Assembly: GCF_000521485.1 (NCBI RefSeq)
Contig: NZ_BAVS01000014.1
Coordinates: 1-64,000, forward strand
Origin: Gracilibacillus boraciitolerans JCM 21714
Lineage (GTDB): Bacteria; Bacillota; Bacilli; Bacillales; Amphibacillaceae
DNA: 64,000 bases
Direction: 5' to 3'
Part shown: positions 51,625 through 60,451 of the stretch, one piece after another
Numbering within the stretch: the stretch's first letter is position 1
Layout of the letters: each line of letters begins with the position of its first letter
Program-made: the position numbers and the translations under genes
Notes under the pieces: generated by a model
What the model saw: only the letters and a program-made list of their open reading frames with translations
What the model was told of the DNA's origin: nothing
Database searches by the model: none

Positions 51625-52215
51625 TTATCTACCCATGCGTTCCAGAATGCCGGAGTAATTATCATCTATAATAAGCATATCTTCTTTTATGGCCTGTAAA
51701 AGGCTTTCTATGTCAATAGTATCCTTTTCTATTTCCTCACTAATTGTTCTATACAGTGAAATAATAGCTTCCATTTTTTCATTTTCTTGAGCAGATCGAG
51801 GATAGGAATGATCTTCGAGAAATTTATTAGTCATACCTGAGATGAATCCGTCTACCCGGAACAAACTAAATTGTAATAAATCCCAATCAGATGCTTCATC
51901 TCCAGCATGGGTTGTTGAAATAGTAGATAAATAGAGGTGAATGCTTCTACTTTCACCATTAACAATCCTCCAGTTGTTATATAACTCGCTCTCGACCTCA
52001 TCTTCCTCAGTAGGTAAGTGGACAAACTCTTCTAGCCTGCCAGCCAAATTATTCCCATGATCAGATATAATTTTTAAAGATTGATAATTCCTTTCACGTT
52101 CTTGTTTAATATAACCTCTGTATTCTAGTTGGATATACATACTGTAAAGAATAAAAGCACCAATTATTAAGATGAAAAATATTTTTAAATACTTTTTCCA
52201 ATTCTTCTTATTCAT
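51625..52215 (-). CDS. Membrane-anchored protein, unknown
   Basis: About 196 residues from MNKKNWKKYLKIFF at 52215 (SD GGGGGATTAT). One N-terminal span (IFFILIIGAFILYSMYI), then an acidic, mostly helical extracytoplasmic domain (KIISDHGNNLAGRLEEFV ... SLLQAIKEDMLIIDDNY). No family recognised. First of a set of same-strand accessory genes extending to 55179. Confidence 0.6.
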   Translation of the reverse strand: MNKKNWKKYLKIFFILIIGAFILYSMYIQLEYRGYIKQERERNYQSLKIISDHGNNLAGRLEEFVHLPTEEDEVESELYNNWRIVNGESRSIHLYLSTISTTHAGDEASDWDLLQFSLFRVDGFISGMTNKFLEDHSYPRSAQENEKMEAIISLYRTISEEIEKDTIDIESLLQAIKEDMLIIDDNYSGILERMGR

Positions 52216-52327
52216 ATAATCCCCCATATGTAAAGTGATAATTTTGCAAAAAAAGACGATCTAATTAATAATCGCATCGTGCAACCCCCTAATCCACTCT
52301 GCTTAAAGGATTCCATAATCAACTACT

Positions 52328-53347
52328 TTACAAAATTTCCTTCTCAATTTCTTCCATAATATCGTAGGCGCCTTCTGACTTGTTTGAACATACTACTAGC
52401 TTATGCTCGGTTTCGGAATAAAAAGCAGAATGAAAACTAACACCAGGATCATACCCCATTATGTGATACTTTTGAATACTATTATTATTTTTTTCAATCC
52501 ATACGCCATATCCGTAAAACCCTCCGTCTTCATTGGTTTTCACATATGGTGTGAGTAGCTTTTCAGTATAGATTTCACCTAAGAGTTGATTAATGATTAA
52601 GGCGTTCCAAAACTTATCGATATCTTTTACAGTAATGTACGCACCACCATCAGAACCACCTTTTACTGGAAGCGAATAAATATTTTTTTTCCAGCTTCCA
52701 TTTGTGTAATCAATATATCCTAGTGCCGTTTTTGGTGGTAAACAGTCAAACTCAAAAAAACCTGATTCATCCATTTCCGCTTTTTTAAAGATGTATTCAT
52801 GAATATAATCTGAAAAGTTAAGGTTACTAGCCTTTTCCACAATTAAAACAAGTAAAATATATCCAGCATTATTATAATGAAACCTTTCACTAACTTTTAG
52901 TTTCATAGAATTGTATTGAAATAGTGGTAAAAAATCCTCTAGTGTTCTTATCCTATACATCGGATTTTTAATCCATAATTCCTCAAAATCGTCCATTAAC
53001 TCTTCATCAAAATAATCTGGAATACCAGAAGTATGTGTTAACAGATGATGTATAGATATCGATGTATCAAAATTCGGAAACGAAAAATCTAAACAATCCT
53101 GTAACTTTGTATCAAACGATAACTTACCATTTTCAACTAGTTGACATATTGCTATTGCAGTAAAAAGTTTGCATCCTGAAGCTATTCCGAATCGTGTAAA
53201 AGAGCTATTTTTTATTTTTTCAGAACGATTTGCATAACCACAACTTATTTCTGCCAACGTCTCCTTTTCCTCTTTAACAAGAACTGTACCTGAGAATCCA
53301 TTCTGTGCCTGAATCTCCTGAATTCGGTTAAAAATATAATTACTCAT
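52328..53347 (-). CDS. Serine hydrolase, beta-lactamase class C / penicillin-binding-protein-like
   Basis: About 339 residues. Catalytic tetrad SGCK (S-x-x-K, about residue 57), second motif YNNAG (Y-x-N), and a C-terminal region GFYGYGVWIEKN and HSAFYSE. No signal peptide, so probably cytosolic. Similar to PbpE/esterase members that hydrolyse peptides or esters rather than beta-lactams; function inferred at family level only. Start MSNYIFNRIQ at 53347. Confidence 0.8.
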   Translation of the reverse strand: MSNYIFNRIQEIQAQNGFSGTVLVKEEKETLAEISCGYANRSEKIKNSSFTRFGIASGCKLFTAIAICQLVENGKLSFDTKLQDCLDFSFPNFDTSISIHHLLTHTSGIPDYFDEELMDDFEELWIKNPMYRIRTLEDFLPLFQYNSMKLKVSERFHYNNAGYILLVLIVEKASNLNFSDYIHEYIFKKAEMDESGFFEFDCLPPKTALGYIDYTNGSWKKNIYSLPVKGGSDGGAYITVKDIDKFWNALIINQLLGEIYTEKLLTPYVKTNEDGGFYGYGVWIEKNNNSIQKYHIMGYDPGVSFHSAFYSETEHKLVVCSNKSEGAYDIMEEIEKEIL

Positions 53348-53379
53348 CATATATCCCACTATTATTCTTTCGTGAATTT

Positions 53380-53805
53380 TTATCGAACATCTAATATATT
53401 CCTTAGCTTATTCGTATATTCCGAAGAAACAATAAACACATTTTTCTCATGACCCATATACATGAATTGGCTTTCTTGATCTTTACTTCCAAGCGCAAGG
53501 TGTAATAAATGAGTATCCCCATTCTCATAATAAATCATTATATCGTAATCGGGTTTTTCCTTTGTCACGTCAATCTCCTGTTTTACTCCTTTTGCACTCT
53601 TTAAAACATCCTCAAAACCGTTTATGGCTGTTGCTCCGTTAATTGAATCTAAATAATCTTCATTAAATTCTCTATAACCAATAGATTTAGAGATGGTGAC
53701 ATGTTCTATATTATCTAACAATGTCATCTCTTCATTAGTCGATTGGCAAGCCATTAAGATGACTCCGCAAAAAGCTAGAAGTAAGATGGGGCTCACATTT
53801 TTCAA
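53380..53805 (-). CDS. Small lipoprotein, unknown
   Basis: 141 residues with signal peptide and lipobox (ILMAC, Cys about residue 20). The mature part has a mixed alpha/beta composition and no known domain. SD is a G run (53812-53818) upstream. Between the serine hydrolase and DinB genes on the same strand. Confidence 0.6.
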   Translation of the reverse strand: MKNVSPILLLAFCGVILMACQSTNEEMTLLDNIEHVTISKSIGYREFNEDYLDSINGATAINGFEDVLKSAKGVKQEIDVTKEKPDYDIMIYYENGDTHLLHLALGSKDQESQFMYMGHEKNVFIVSSEYTNKLRNILDVR

Positions 53806-53820
53806 ATAAATCCCCCCCTT

Positions 53821-54324
53821 TTAAAAATTAATTGAATGTTTCTTATACCATTTTCTAAGCTGATTAATATGTGCTTGATGATAACGATTATGATCAGCCA
53901 TATGCCAAATTCCCCCCCAGCGAATAGTTGCTTGCTTTTCATTTTCTAAACCAAACTGCACTACATTATCTAAATCATTATCTGTAAGCTCTGTACATAT
54001 TTCTTTTAACATGACTAATAGACTCTCACATTCCGTCATCAATAATCCCCATGACTTATCCTTAACCATAGGAAGTCTATTATTTTCATCTAACATTGGT
54101 CTATGTTTGGATTTTAAAGAATCGGAAAGCGGCTCGCCCTTTATTCGATAAACCCAATGAATGTCCACAGAAAAGATATGGTTTATTAATTGTGCGGTAC
54201 TATTATAGTTGTTCTTTGGTCCATTATAGTCAATTTCCTCTTGAGACATCTCTCTTGTTATAAATTGTAATCGCTCATAATTTCCCTTAACAGCCGAGTA
54301 TAGCATTCCAACTATTGGCGACAT
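53821..54324 (-). CDS. DinB family protein
   Basis: About 167 residues from MSPIVGMLYSAVKGNYERL at 54324 (SD AAAGGGAGAAG); a longer reading from 54354 with its own G-run SD is possible. Four-helix DinB/DfsB fold with the metal-site motifs NHIFSVDIHWV and WHMADHNRYHQAH. Related to S-transferases and stress proteins; substrate unknown. A 7-C run (53912) gives RWGGIWH for WGLWH-type. Confidence 0.8.
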   Translation of the reverse strand: MSPIVGMLYSAVKGNYERLQFITREMSQEEIDYNGPKNNYNSTAQLINHIFSVDIHWVYRIKGEPLSDSLKSKHRPMLDENNRLPMVKDKSWGLLMTECESLLVMLKEICTELTDNDLDNVVQFGLENEKQATIRWGGIWHMADHNRYHQAHINQLRKWYKKHSINF

Positions 54325-54381
54325 AGTAGCTTCTCCCTTTAAATCATAGACCATTTTTCTCCCCCCCTTATTCCATTGCTC

Positions 54382-55179
54382 TTACTTTATACGTTCGCAT
54401 TGATTGCAGACTGCTTCATATTCCAATTGATAAGAATCAATGAGCGATCGTATTCTATATTCAATCCAGACATCAGACAAAGGTTGGTCTGTATGACCGA
54501 TTACTTCACCAATAACGATTGTTGCTTTTATGTAGTCTTTATTATCATTTATTTGTAATCTCTTAACACAATTCTGGATAAATTGATCATCTTTCGTTTC
54601 CTTTTCATCAACAACTTTTTCTTGCAACCAAGAACGAGCGATACTATTGTTGTTGAGCAGATTCTCTCCCGCTTCAACATAATCGCTTTTCATTTCCTCT
54701 GTAACCGGACAAATGGAATGCTTATAGAAATGAAGCAGTTGCGTCATATTACAATCACCTGTATGGCGAATATCCATTCTTAACTCTGTATCTTTCATAT
54801 ACTCATTCATGGCGTGAAACGTATTGATAGAGTTCACTTCAACATTCTTATCTTTTAATAGATAACAACAGATTCGAAGACCAATTTGCTCTGAGGCATT
54901 TTCGCACGTCCAAATGGTGATTTGCTCTCCGTCTTTTATTTCAGATATCTTTTGTAGCGAATTACAAAAAACATTTTGATCATCCTCAAGGTTGCCACGG
55001 TTTGAGTGAAGAGCAGATTGCAACCAAGTAAAATAATGTTGTATACCGATTTTTTTATGAATATTAGTGATCGGTCCTATTGAAAAATCGACTGGAAAAC
55101 TGATGATCTCATGGCTATTACTTTTTAAAGCATGCTTTAAACTACATGTTGCAGCAGCTCCAAATATAATAAGAATCAT
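54382..55179 (-). CDS. DUF1835 domain protein
   Basis: 265 residues. N-terminal DUF1835 domain (MILIIFGAAATCSLKHAL, DFSIGPI) and a C-terminal DUF3658-like region (GEVIGHTDQPLSDVWIEYRI). Soluble; function unknown. SD AAAGGAGGAAAAACCTT is excellent. Start lies beside the palindrome at 55205-55238, divergent from the antitoxin-like gene. Confidence 0.75.
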   Translation of the reverse strand: MILIIFGAAATCSLKHALKSNSHEIISFPVDFSIGPITNIHKKIGIQHYFTWLQSALHSNRGNLEDDQNVFCNSLQKISEIKDGEQITIWTCENASEQIGLRICCYLLKDKNVEVNSINTFHAMNEYMKDTELRMDIRHTGDCNMTQLLHFYKHSICPVTEEMKSDYVEAGENLLNNNSIARSWLQEKVVDEKETKDDQFIQNCVKRLQINDNKDYIKATIVIGEVIGHTDQPLSDVWIEYRIRSLIDSYQLEYEAVCNQCERIK

Positions 55180-55204
55180 AAGGTTTTTCCTCCTTTCATT
55201 TGGA

Positions 55205-55238
55205 CTTTGTTATAATCGTTATAACAATTATAACAAAG
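55205..55238. promoter_or_regulatory. 34-bp near-perfect palindrome, operator candidate
   Basis: Arms CTTTGTTATAAT (55205-55216) and ATTATAACAAAG (55227-55238) are perfect inverted repeats. The 10-base centre CGTTATAACA contains the 8-bp palindrome GTTATAAC. It overlaps a TATAAT -10 (55211-55216), abuts the AbrB-like gene's SD and sits between divergent genes, as expected of an autoregulatory antitoxin operator. Confidence 0.7.
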
Positions 55239-55248
55239 AAGTGATCTT

Positions 55249-55529
55249 TTGGAAGAATTTGAAACAAAACTTATAAAAATTGGAAATAGTTTCGAAATAA
55301 CCATTCCTACTGAATTACTTAAACAAGTTGGCTTATCACAAGGAGATGATGTTCAAGTTGAAGTTAACGATGGGAAAATTTATGTTGAGAAAAAAAACGT
55401 ATAACACTTCCGGAAGGCATTGATGCTGAATTAATGGATATTTTAAATGATTTAATTAATGAGCATGACAAAGCATTTAAAGGGTTAGTGAATAGATACG
55501 GATACATTAAGACACGCGCTAAAAAATAA
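55249..55529 (+). CDS. AbrB/MazE-type antitoxin-like protein, one frameshift as sequenced
   Basis: 93 residues when corrected, TTG start. N-terminal swapped-hairpin DNA-binding domain: ETKLIKIGNSFEITIPTELLKQVGLSQGDDVQVEV. The frame breaks in A8 at 55390-55397; A9 gives VEKKKRITLPEG and the C-terminal part LNDLINEHDKAFKGLVNR typical of antitoxins paired with Doc-like toxins. No toxin gene follows; the next gene converges. Hence an orphan antitoxin or a decayed module. Confidence 0.75.
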
Positions 55530-55565
55530 TAGATTCTTACTTAGACTATACATTACATTAACATT

Positions 55566-55603
55566 GCAAAGCACTAGGAAACTTAATTCCCTAGTGCTTT
55601 TTC
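55566..55603. terminator. Terminator between antitoxin-like gene and GH127 gene
   Basis: AAAGCACTAGG (55568-55578) with CCTAGTGCTTT (55590-55600) and T's on both strands. Confidence 0.85.
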
Positions 55604-55621
55604 AATCAAATATTATTTTAT

Positions 55622-57590
55622 TTACTTCTCCCGAATCCAAACGGTCATTTCGTTTTCTCCACGGTTACTCCAGGCATAATAAGGAATAGCCTTTATTTCT
55701 TTCTCTACTTCTGGGTAAGTGAACGTAGTATATAGTTTATCCTCAATAGCATCTTTATCAGTAGCCGCAGCCTTTCCTTTAATAACTGTGACACCATTTA
55801 ATAAACCATTCTCATACTCTACTACAAAAGATTGATTCGTTTTTAATCGAAGATCTTGGAGATTCGCTCCGTTATCCACTTCTTCTAAACAATATAGAAT
55901 AGGACCTCTCTGTAATGCAACTTTACCAGCATTTACTCGAACTTCTGGATGAGAACGGACAATTTCAACTGGCATATCAAAAAGTAATTCGATCGTATCG
56001 TTATTCTGCCATTCTCGCTTTATTTTAGCGTAGCCTTTATCAACAGGAACATCTTTTATCTCACCATTAATCAAAATTTGTACATTTCGACACCATCCAG
56101 GAAGCCTTGGAGACACCGTAAAGGTTGCCGGTCTTTCTAAGTCAATGGTTAATTTAGTACGACCTTCCCAGGGGGGGTAATTCGAGTTTTGAGTAAGTCT
56201 AATCGATTGCTTATCTATTTTAAAGGAAGCTTCTCCGCCAATAAATAAATGAACATAAACTTCTGAATCATTAGCAGAATAAATATATTGACCTAAAGAT
56301 GCAAGGAGTCTTGCAATATTAGGAGGGCAACATGCACACCCAAACCACTTTTGTCTGGTAGGTTTTACCGTGCGCATATCATGACGACAGTTGGCGGTAT
56401 GTGGCCAAACCTCAAGAGGATTTACATAAAAATACCCCCCCTTACCATCTAACGAAATACCACTTAATGCCCCCCCATTATATAAAGCTCTCTCTAGTAC
56501 ATCCGTATATTTATGATCCGCTTCTATTTGTACCATGCGATGCGCCCACATAATTAAGGCAATCGCTGCACATGTTTCCGTATATGCGCGATCATTAGGT
56601 AAATCATAGTCGACGGTAAACCGTTCTTCATGTGAGGAAGAACCAATTCCGCCCGTAACATACATTCGTTTGTTCACAGTATTTTCCCACAGTACACGGC
56701 AAACGTCTAATAACTCTTTATCCTTTAACTCATTTGCTAAATCTACCATACCACTGTATAAATAAGTAGCACGAACCGAGTGACCTTCCGCCGTTTTTTG
56801 TTCTCTTACTGGTAAATGTGCTTGATAATAATCATAGTTTCTATTACTAGATTTTTTCACACCCCCCCCACGTTTTTCCAATTCTATATCGAAATAATGG
56901 GAAGGATTCCGTTTCCCTCTTTCCTCAATAAAGAACTGACAAAGATCAATATATTTTTGATCTTCTGTTATCCTATATAGTTTCATAAGCGCTAATTCAA
57001 TTTCGGGATGTCCAGGATAACCGGCTTTTTGACCTTTCTGTTTACCTAACACAGAAGCTATATGATCTACCAGATGGCTCACCAAATCAATAATGCGTGT
57101 TTTTCCTGTCGCATCATAGTAAGCAACTGCTGCTTCCATTAAATGTCCGGCACAATATAATTCATGATCATCCTTTAGATTTGTCCATTTCTTATCTGGA
57201 TGATTGACAGAAAAATAGGTGTTCAAATAGCCATCTTCTTCTTGAGCGTCTTCAATAAGACTGACCACTTCATCAAAAATCTTCTCCCATTCGTGATCGC
57301 GATCCCATTGCAGCGAAAAGGCTACTGTTTCCATCCATTTATATAAATCACTATCTTGAAAAACCATGCCATAATGCTTGCCTTCTTTTCTTCCAGCGGC
57401 TATCTCAAAGTTCGTGATTGTTCTGCTCGGATCAGCATCAGGGATTCGATCATTTAGAGCATCCCATTGATAAGGAATAATCGTTTCTTTTACTAATTTC
57501 CCCCCAAGGATTCCAAAATGAATCGTTAACTTTCACATGCTTTAACCCGATCGCTTCCATTTTAGCTAAGTTTTCTTTTTTCGTTTTCAT
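55622..57590 (-). CDS. Glycoside hydrolase family 127 (beta-L-arabinofuranosidase type), one frameshift as sequenced
   Basis: About 655 residues when corrected; no signal peptide. Key residues visible: ETCAAIALIMW and FGCACCPPNIARL (Cys cluster with the nucleophile Cys and zinc ligands). The N-terminus MKTKKENLAKMEAIGLKHV starts at 57590; the frame breaks at a 6-C run (57500-57505), where 5 gives FWNPWGKLVKETIIPYQWDALNDRIPDADPSRTI. Four other runs of 7-8 (56171, 56436, 56470, 56862) add residues (e.g. LYNGGALSGISLDG). Cytosolic breakdown of arabinofuranosides is likely; AraC-type regulator diverges. Confidence 0.88.
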
Positions 57591-57908
57591 CGATCCATCC
57601 ACTCCTCTATTATTCTTTTAATCCGGATAATGTAATTAAATGTAAGCAATGCAACTGAATATGGAAGCAATAATATCCAACTCAAAATGCTAAACAGTGG
57701 ACATACCATAATTTGTTGCAATATCTACTATTGATTTCAAAAGAGTAATTTATATATGATTTCTACAATTAATAGTAGCATCGAATGTTAAAAATGTAAG
57801 TAGTTGAAACCAAATAAAAGGTGGACTTTTTTGACCACCTTTATTAAATGTATTATTCTATATTAGAATTGATTCTGTTATAACATCAACACTTAAAGGG
57901 TGTACATG
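57591..57908. other. Divergent intergenic region GH127 / AraC regulator
   Basis: About 318 bases, AT-rich, with both promoters and SDs. A TTGTTATAACATC-like stretch precedes the regulator. A repeated AGTAATTTATAT/AATTAATAG pattern may hold operator sites for the AraC protein, but I could not define one. No gene. Confidence 0.5.
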
Positions 57909-58799
57909 ATGGACTATATGAAAATGAATATTGAAAAACCTGTAAATTATATTTCAGGTGGACGATTTGTTACCAATGATCCGTGGAAGCATGGCAAAAG
58001 AACCATTGATAGCTATGAAATGATTATTGGAGTCAATGATATACTATACATCGAACAAGATGATATTAAATATGAAGTAAAACCTGGGGAAGTCCTATTT
58101 ATTTTACCTGACTCTAGCCATAGAGGATACAAAATATGCAGTAAACACGTCTCTTTTTATTGGTTTCATTTTGTAACAGATGAGATAGCTACAGGGAAAA
58201 AATTGAATGACACGACCGTATTAAAGATACGTACTAATCCAGAAACAAGTCGTTCGATCAAAGATATCTATTTCCCTGTATATACGCAACTTGTGGCTGC
58301 TGAACGTTTAACTATATTAGCAAATCAACTACTGGATGTTGATAATTCTAATTATTACACACGTATGAGTATGAACTACCTGATGACATCCTTATTAATC
58401 GAATTATCTGAACAAACCTTTGTCCACTCTTCCAAAAGAGAAACATTGATTTCAGAGAACGACATTAATATAAATCAAATATTGGAATGGACAAGAATTA
58501 ATGCTTTTGACGGTATCTCTGTATCAGATATAGCTGATCGTTTTAATTACAATAAAGATTATTTATCGAGATATTTCAAGAAAAAAACCGGAAAAACATT
58601 ACAATCATACATCCATGAACTACGAATCTCTAAAGCAAAAGATTTATTAGTAGGTACGAGGCAAAACATTCAAGTCATTGCTCAACGTATCGGAATCGAG
58701 GATGAAAAATACTTTATGAGACTTTTTCGAAAATATGAAAAAATAACGCCCACAGAATATCGTAAAGCATTCGTTAAAACACACCTGAATAGAAAATAA
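57909..58799 (+). CDS. AraC family transcriptional regulator
   Basis: About 296 residues. N-terminal cupin-like sensor (residues 1-140; EQDDIKYEVKPGEVLFILP, HRGYKICSKHVSFYWFHF), C-terminal double HTH: ISVSDIADRFNYNKDYLSRYFKK and IQVIAQRIGIEDEKYFMRLFRKYEKITPTEYR. Start ATG 57909 (8 bases from AAAGGG); ATG 57906 also possible. Divergent from GH127 and presumably its activator in response to a sugar. Confidence 0.88.
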   Translation: MDYMKMNIEKPVNYISGGRFVTNDPWKHGKRTIDSYEMIIGVNDILYIEQDDIKYEVKPGEVLFILPDSSHRGYKICSKHVSFYWFHFVTDEIATGKKLNDTTVLKIRTNPETSRSIKDIYFPVYTQLVAAERLTILANQLLDVDNSNYYTRMSMNYLMTSLLIELSEQTFVHSSKRETLISENDININQILEWTRINAFDGISVSDIADRFNYNKDYLSRYFKKKTGKTLQSYIHELRISKAKDLLVGTRQNIQVIAQRIGIEDEKYFMRLFRKYEKITPTEYRKAFVKTHLNRK

Positions 58800-58833
58800 A
58801 AGGCAAGTCGCACACGACGATTAAGCTATTTTA

Positions 58834-59064
58834 TTATAATTCTCTTTTTAAAGAAATAACTCGAGACATAAGAAATGCATCTCTACCAATTCTATCGTTG
58901 CACTTGATGTATGGTTGCAACCTCTTTAAAAATAAATCATCACAATACCGAGAAGATCCATGTCGCCGGTAACATTCATCATGTTGCTTGCGAAAAAAGG
59001 CTAATTGGTTCGATGGAACACCCGGTCCACTACAACCCGGACCACAGAGATAAATATGGAATAG
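58834..59064 (-). CDS. Small phospholipase A2-like protein, 5' end unclear
   Basis: Open for 76 codons. Pattern YLCGPGCSGPGVPSNQLAFF, then KQHDECYRRHGSSRYCDDLF is the phospholipase A2-like calcium-binding/catalytic core (CGPG..., HDxCY) found in small Bacillus proteins. It ends ISLKREL at TAA 58834-58836. A TGA at 59065-59067 closes the frame before any ATG; a strong GGAGGG at about 59072-59077 suggests the true start is just upstream in another frame, so a frameshift is likely. Function at family level only. Confidence 0.55.
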   Translation of the reverse strand, partial: LFHIYLCGPGCSGPGVPSNQLAFFRKQHDECYRRHGSSRYCDDLFLKRLQPYIKCNDRIGRDAFLMSRVISLKREL

Positions 59065-59157
59065 TCAACTTCCCTCCTCAATTTTTTGGATTTATAATAT
59101 GATATGTCCGTTAACAAAATTTAGATAGATAAATGCCATGTGAAAAAGGTGAATTTA

Positions 59158-59350
59158 TTATACTCTAAAAATTTCAAGCCTTTTAACTGATACAGTTTCG
59201 CCTAATACTATTTCTTCTAGTGAAATTCTTTCATCGTTGGAGTTTGTTATTACGGTATCTTCTTTAATTTTAACGTCACACATGTAAGCTATATCTTCTC
59301 CGTCCCCCGAATTGAGGAACAGGACAATGATCAACTAATATATGTTCATA
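59158..59350 (-). pseudogene. Remnant of a protein-coding gene
   Basis: Minus-strand open stretch ending at TAA 59158-59160 with coding-like sequence DIAYMCDVKIKEDTVITNS, then EEIVLGETVSVKRLEIFRV. It becomes continuous upstream (DHCPVPQFGDGED) if the 5-C run at 59304-59308 is read as 4. No start codon; an upstream TAA closes it. Family not recognised. Remaining 59065-59157 and 59351-59472 hold nothing clear. Confidence 0.45.
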
Positions 59351-59472
59351 AATTTTAAATTACATAATCAAATAGACGTTTCACTAATTAGATAGGACAT
59401 TATCTATTTATTAGATAATGCCTTAAATTATCATTCTTCATGAGAAGTAACACCGTCTGATTTCAAGACTAT

Positions 59473-60417
59473 TTACGAAGCATTATATACAATCGTTTCC
59501 CACCGTTGGTTAGCTTTTGTGATAGTATCGTTTAAATCTTGATTTAGCTGTTTTAATTGATTGATTGTTTTTTCTACTTTTCGGTACATATCGCTCACTT
59601 GCTCTGCTGATTTATTAATTTTATCCTGAACAAACCAATCCATGATTAATCCATCAAAGAAGTAATCGGCAAAGGTTAATCCACCTGAGATTTCAATATT
59701 GGCTTGAAATGACTTTCCGATATCATCTAATTCATGCGAAAATTTTCTAAGTAAACGCTGCGCCTCATGTGTGGATCGTTTAGCGTCATCCATGTGGCTA
59801 TGTTTTAAGGATGTGGAAATGAGTCCGCCACCTAACATATCAGCTGTTCCCCCCCAGTTTTTCGCACGATCTAATGAGGAACTTGCAGAGGATAATGCCC
59901 GTTTCACTTTTTCTCCAGCTGCAATTGCCTCCGCTACTTCTGATTTTTCATCCTGCATCACACCAAGTTGCTCTAATAATTCTAATGCTTCTTGTCCACT
60001 CTGGTGATTAGAATCTAGCAAGTAATGATATTTCTCTTCTAATAGATTCTGATAACGAATATCAGGCTCTCCTAAAGCGCGAATCTGTTGATCGAGTTCC
60101 CCCCCAATATCTTCTTGGACATCTTCGACAGACTCTTTTGCCTCCTGATATTGTAATTGCGCTCGTACAACTTCTTGCTTTTCTTCGTCCAGCTTTTCTA
60201 GTTTCTTACCTGTAACCGTATAAAATAAATTGCTGATACTGAAAGATTCTAATTTCTCTACATCTATCTTTTCATCTTGGAGTCTTGCATAGTATTCACT
60301 CTTTTGTTTTTCTAATTTCTCTAAATCAACCGATAATTCTTTTCGCTCATGTTTAAGTCGATTAATTTTGCGTTTATCCTCTTGTGCTTTCATAATTTTT
60401 TGACAAAATGCATCCAT
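59473..60417 (-). CDS. Long coiled-coil protein, unknown
   Basis: 314 residues, nearly all helical. N-terminal coiled coil (residues 5-110, KRKINRLKHERKELSVDLEKLEKQKSEYYARL), a middle SASSSLDRAKNWGGTADMLGGGLISTSLKHSHMDDA segment typical of a conserved hypothetical family, and a C-terminal coiled coil. Cytosolic. SD AGAGGTGATAAAAA. Two 7-C runs (59848, 60106) add a Gly each (NWGGTADM, DIGGELDQ). Upstream of the M48 protease gene's end by 35 bases, so co-transcribed with it. Function unknown. Confidence 0.7.
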   Translation of the reverse strand: MDAFCQKIMKAQEDKRKINRLKHERKELSVDLEKLEKQKSEYYARLQDEKIDVEKLESFSISNLFYTVTGKKLEKLDEEKQEVVRAQLQYQEAKESVEDVQEDIGGELDQQIRALGEPDIRYQNLLEEKYHYLLDSNHQSGQEALELLEQLGVMQDEKSEVAEAIAAGEKVKRALSSASSSLDRAKNWGGTADMLGGGLISTSLKHSHMDDAKRSTHEAQRLLRKFSHELDDIGKSFQANIEISGGLTFADYFFDGLIMDWFVQDKINKSAEQVSDMYRKVEKTINQLKQLNQDLNDTITKANQRWETIVYNAS

Positions 60418-60451
60418 TTTTTATCACCTCTATTATGATATACGAATAGAG

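Noticed and set aside
58911-59102. Plus-strand ORF of 63 codons
   Set aside because: Opposite strand of the phospholipase A2-like gene; no family pattern and no SD.
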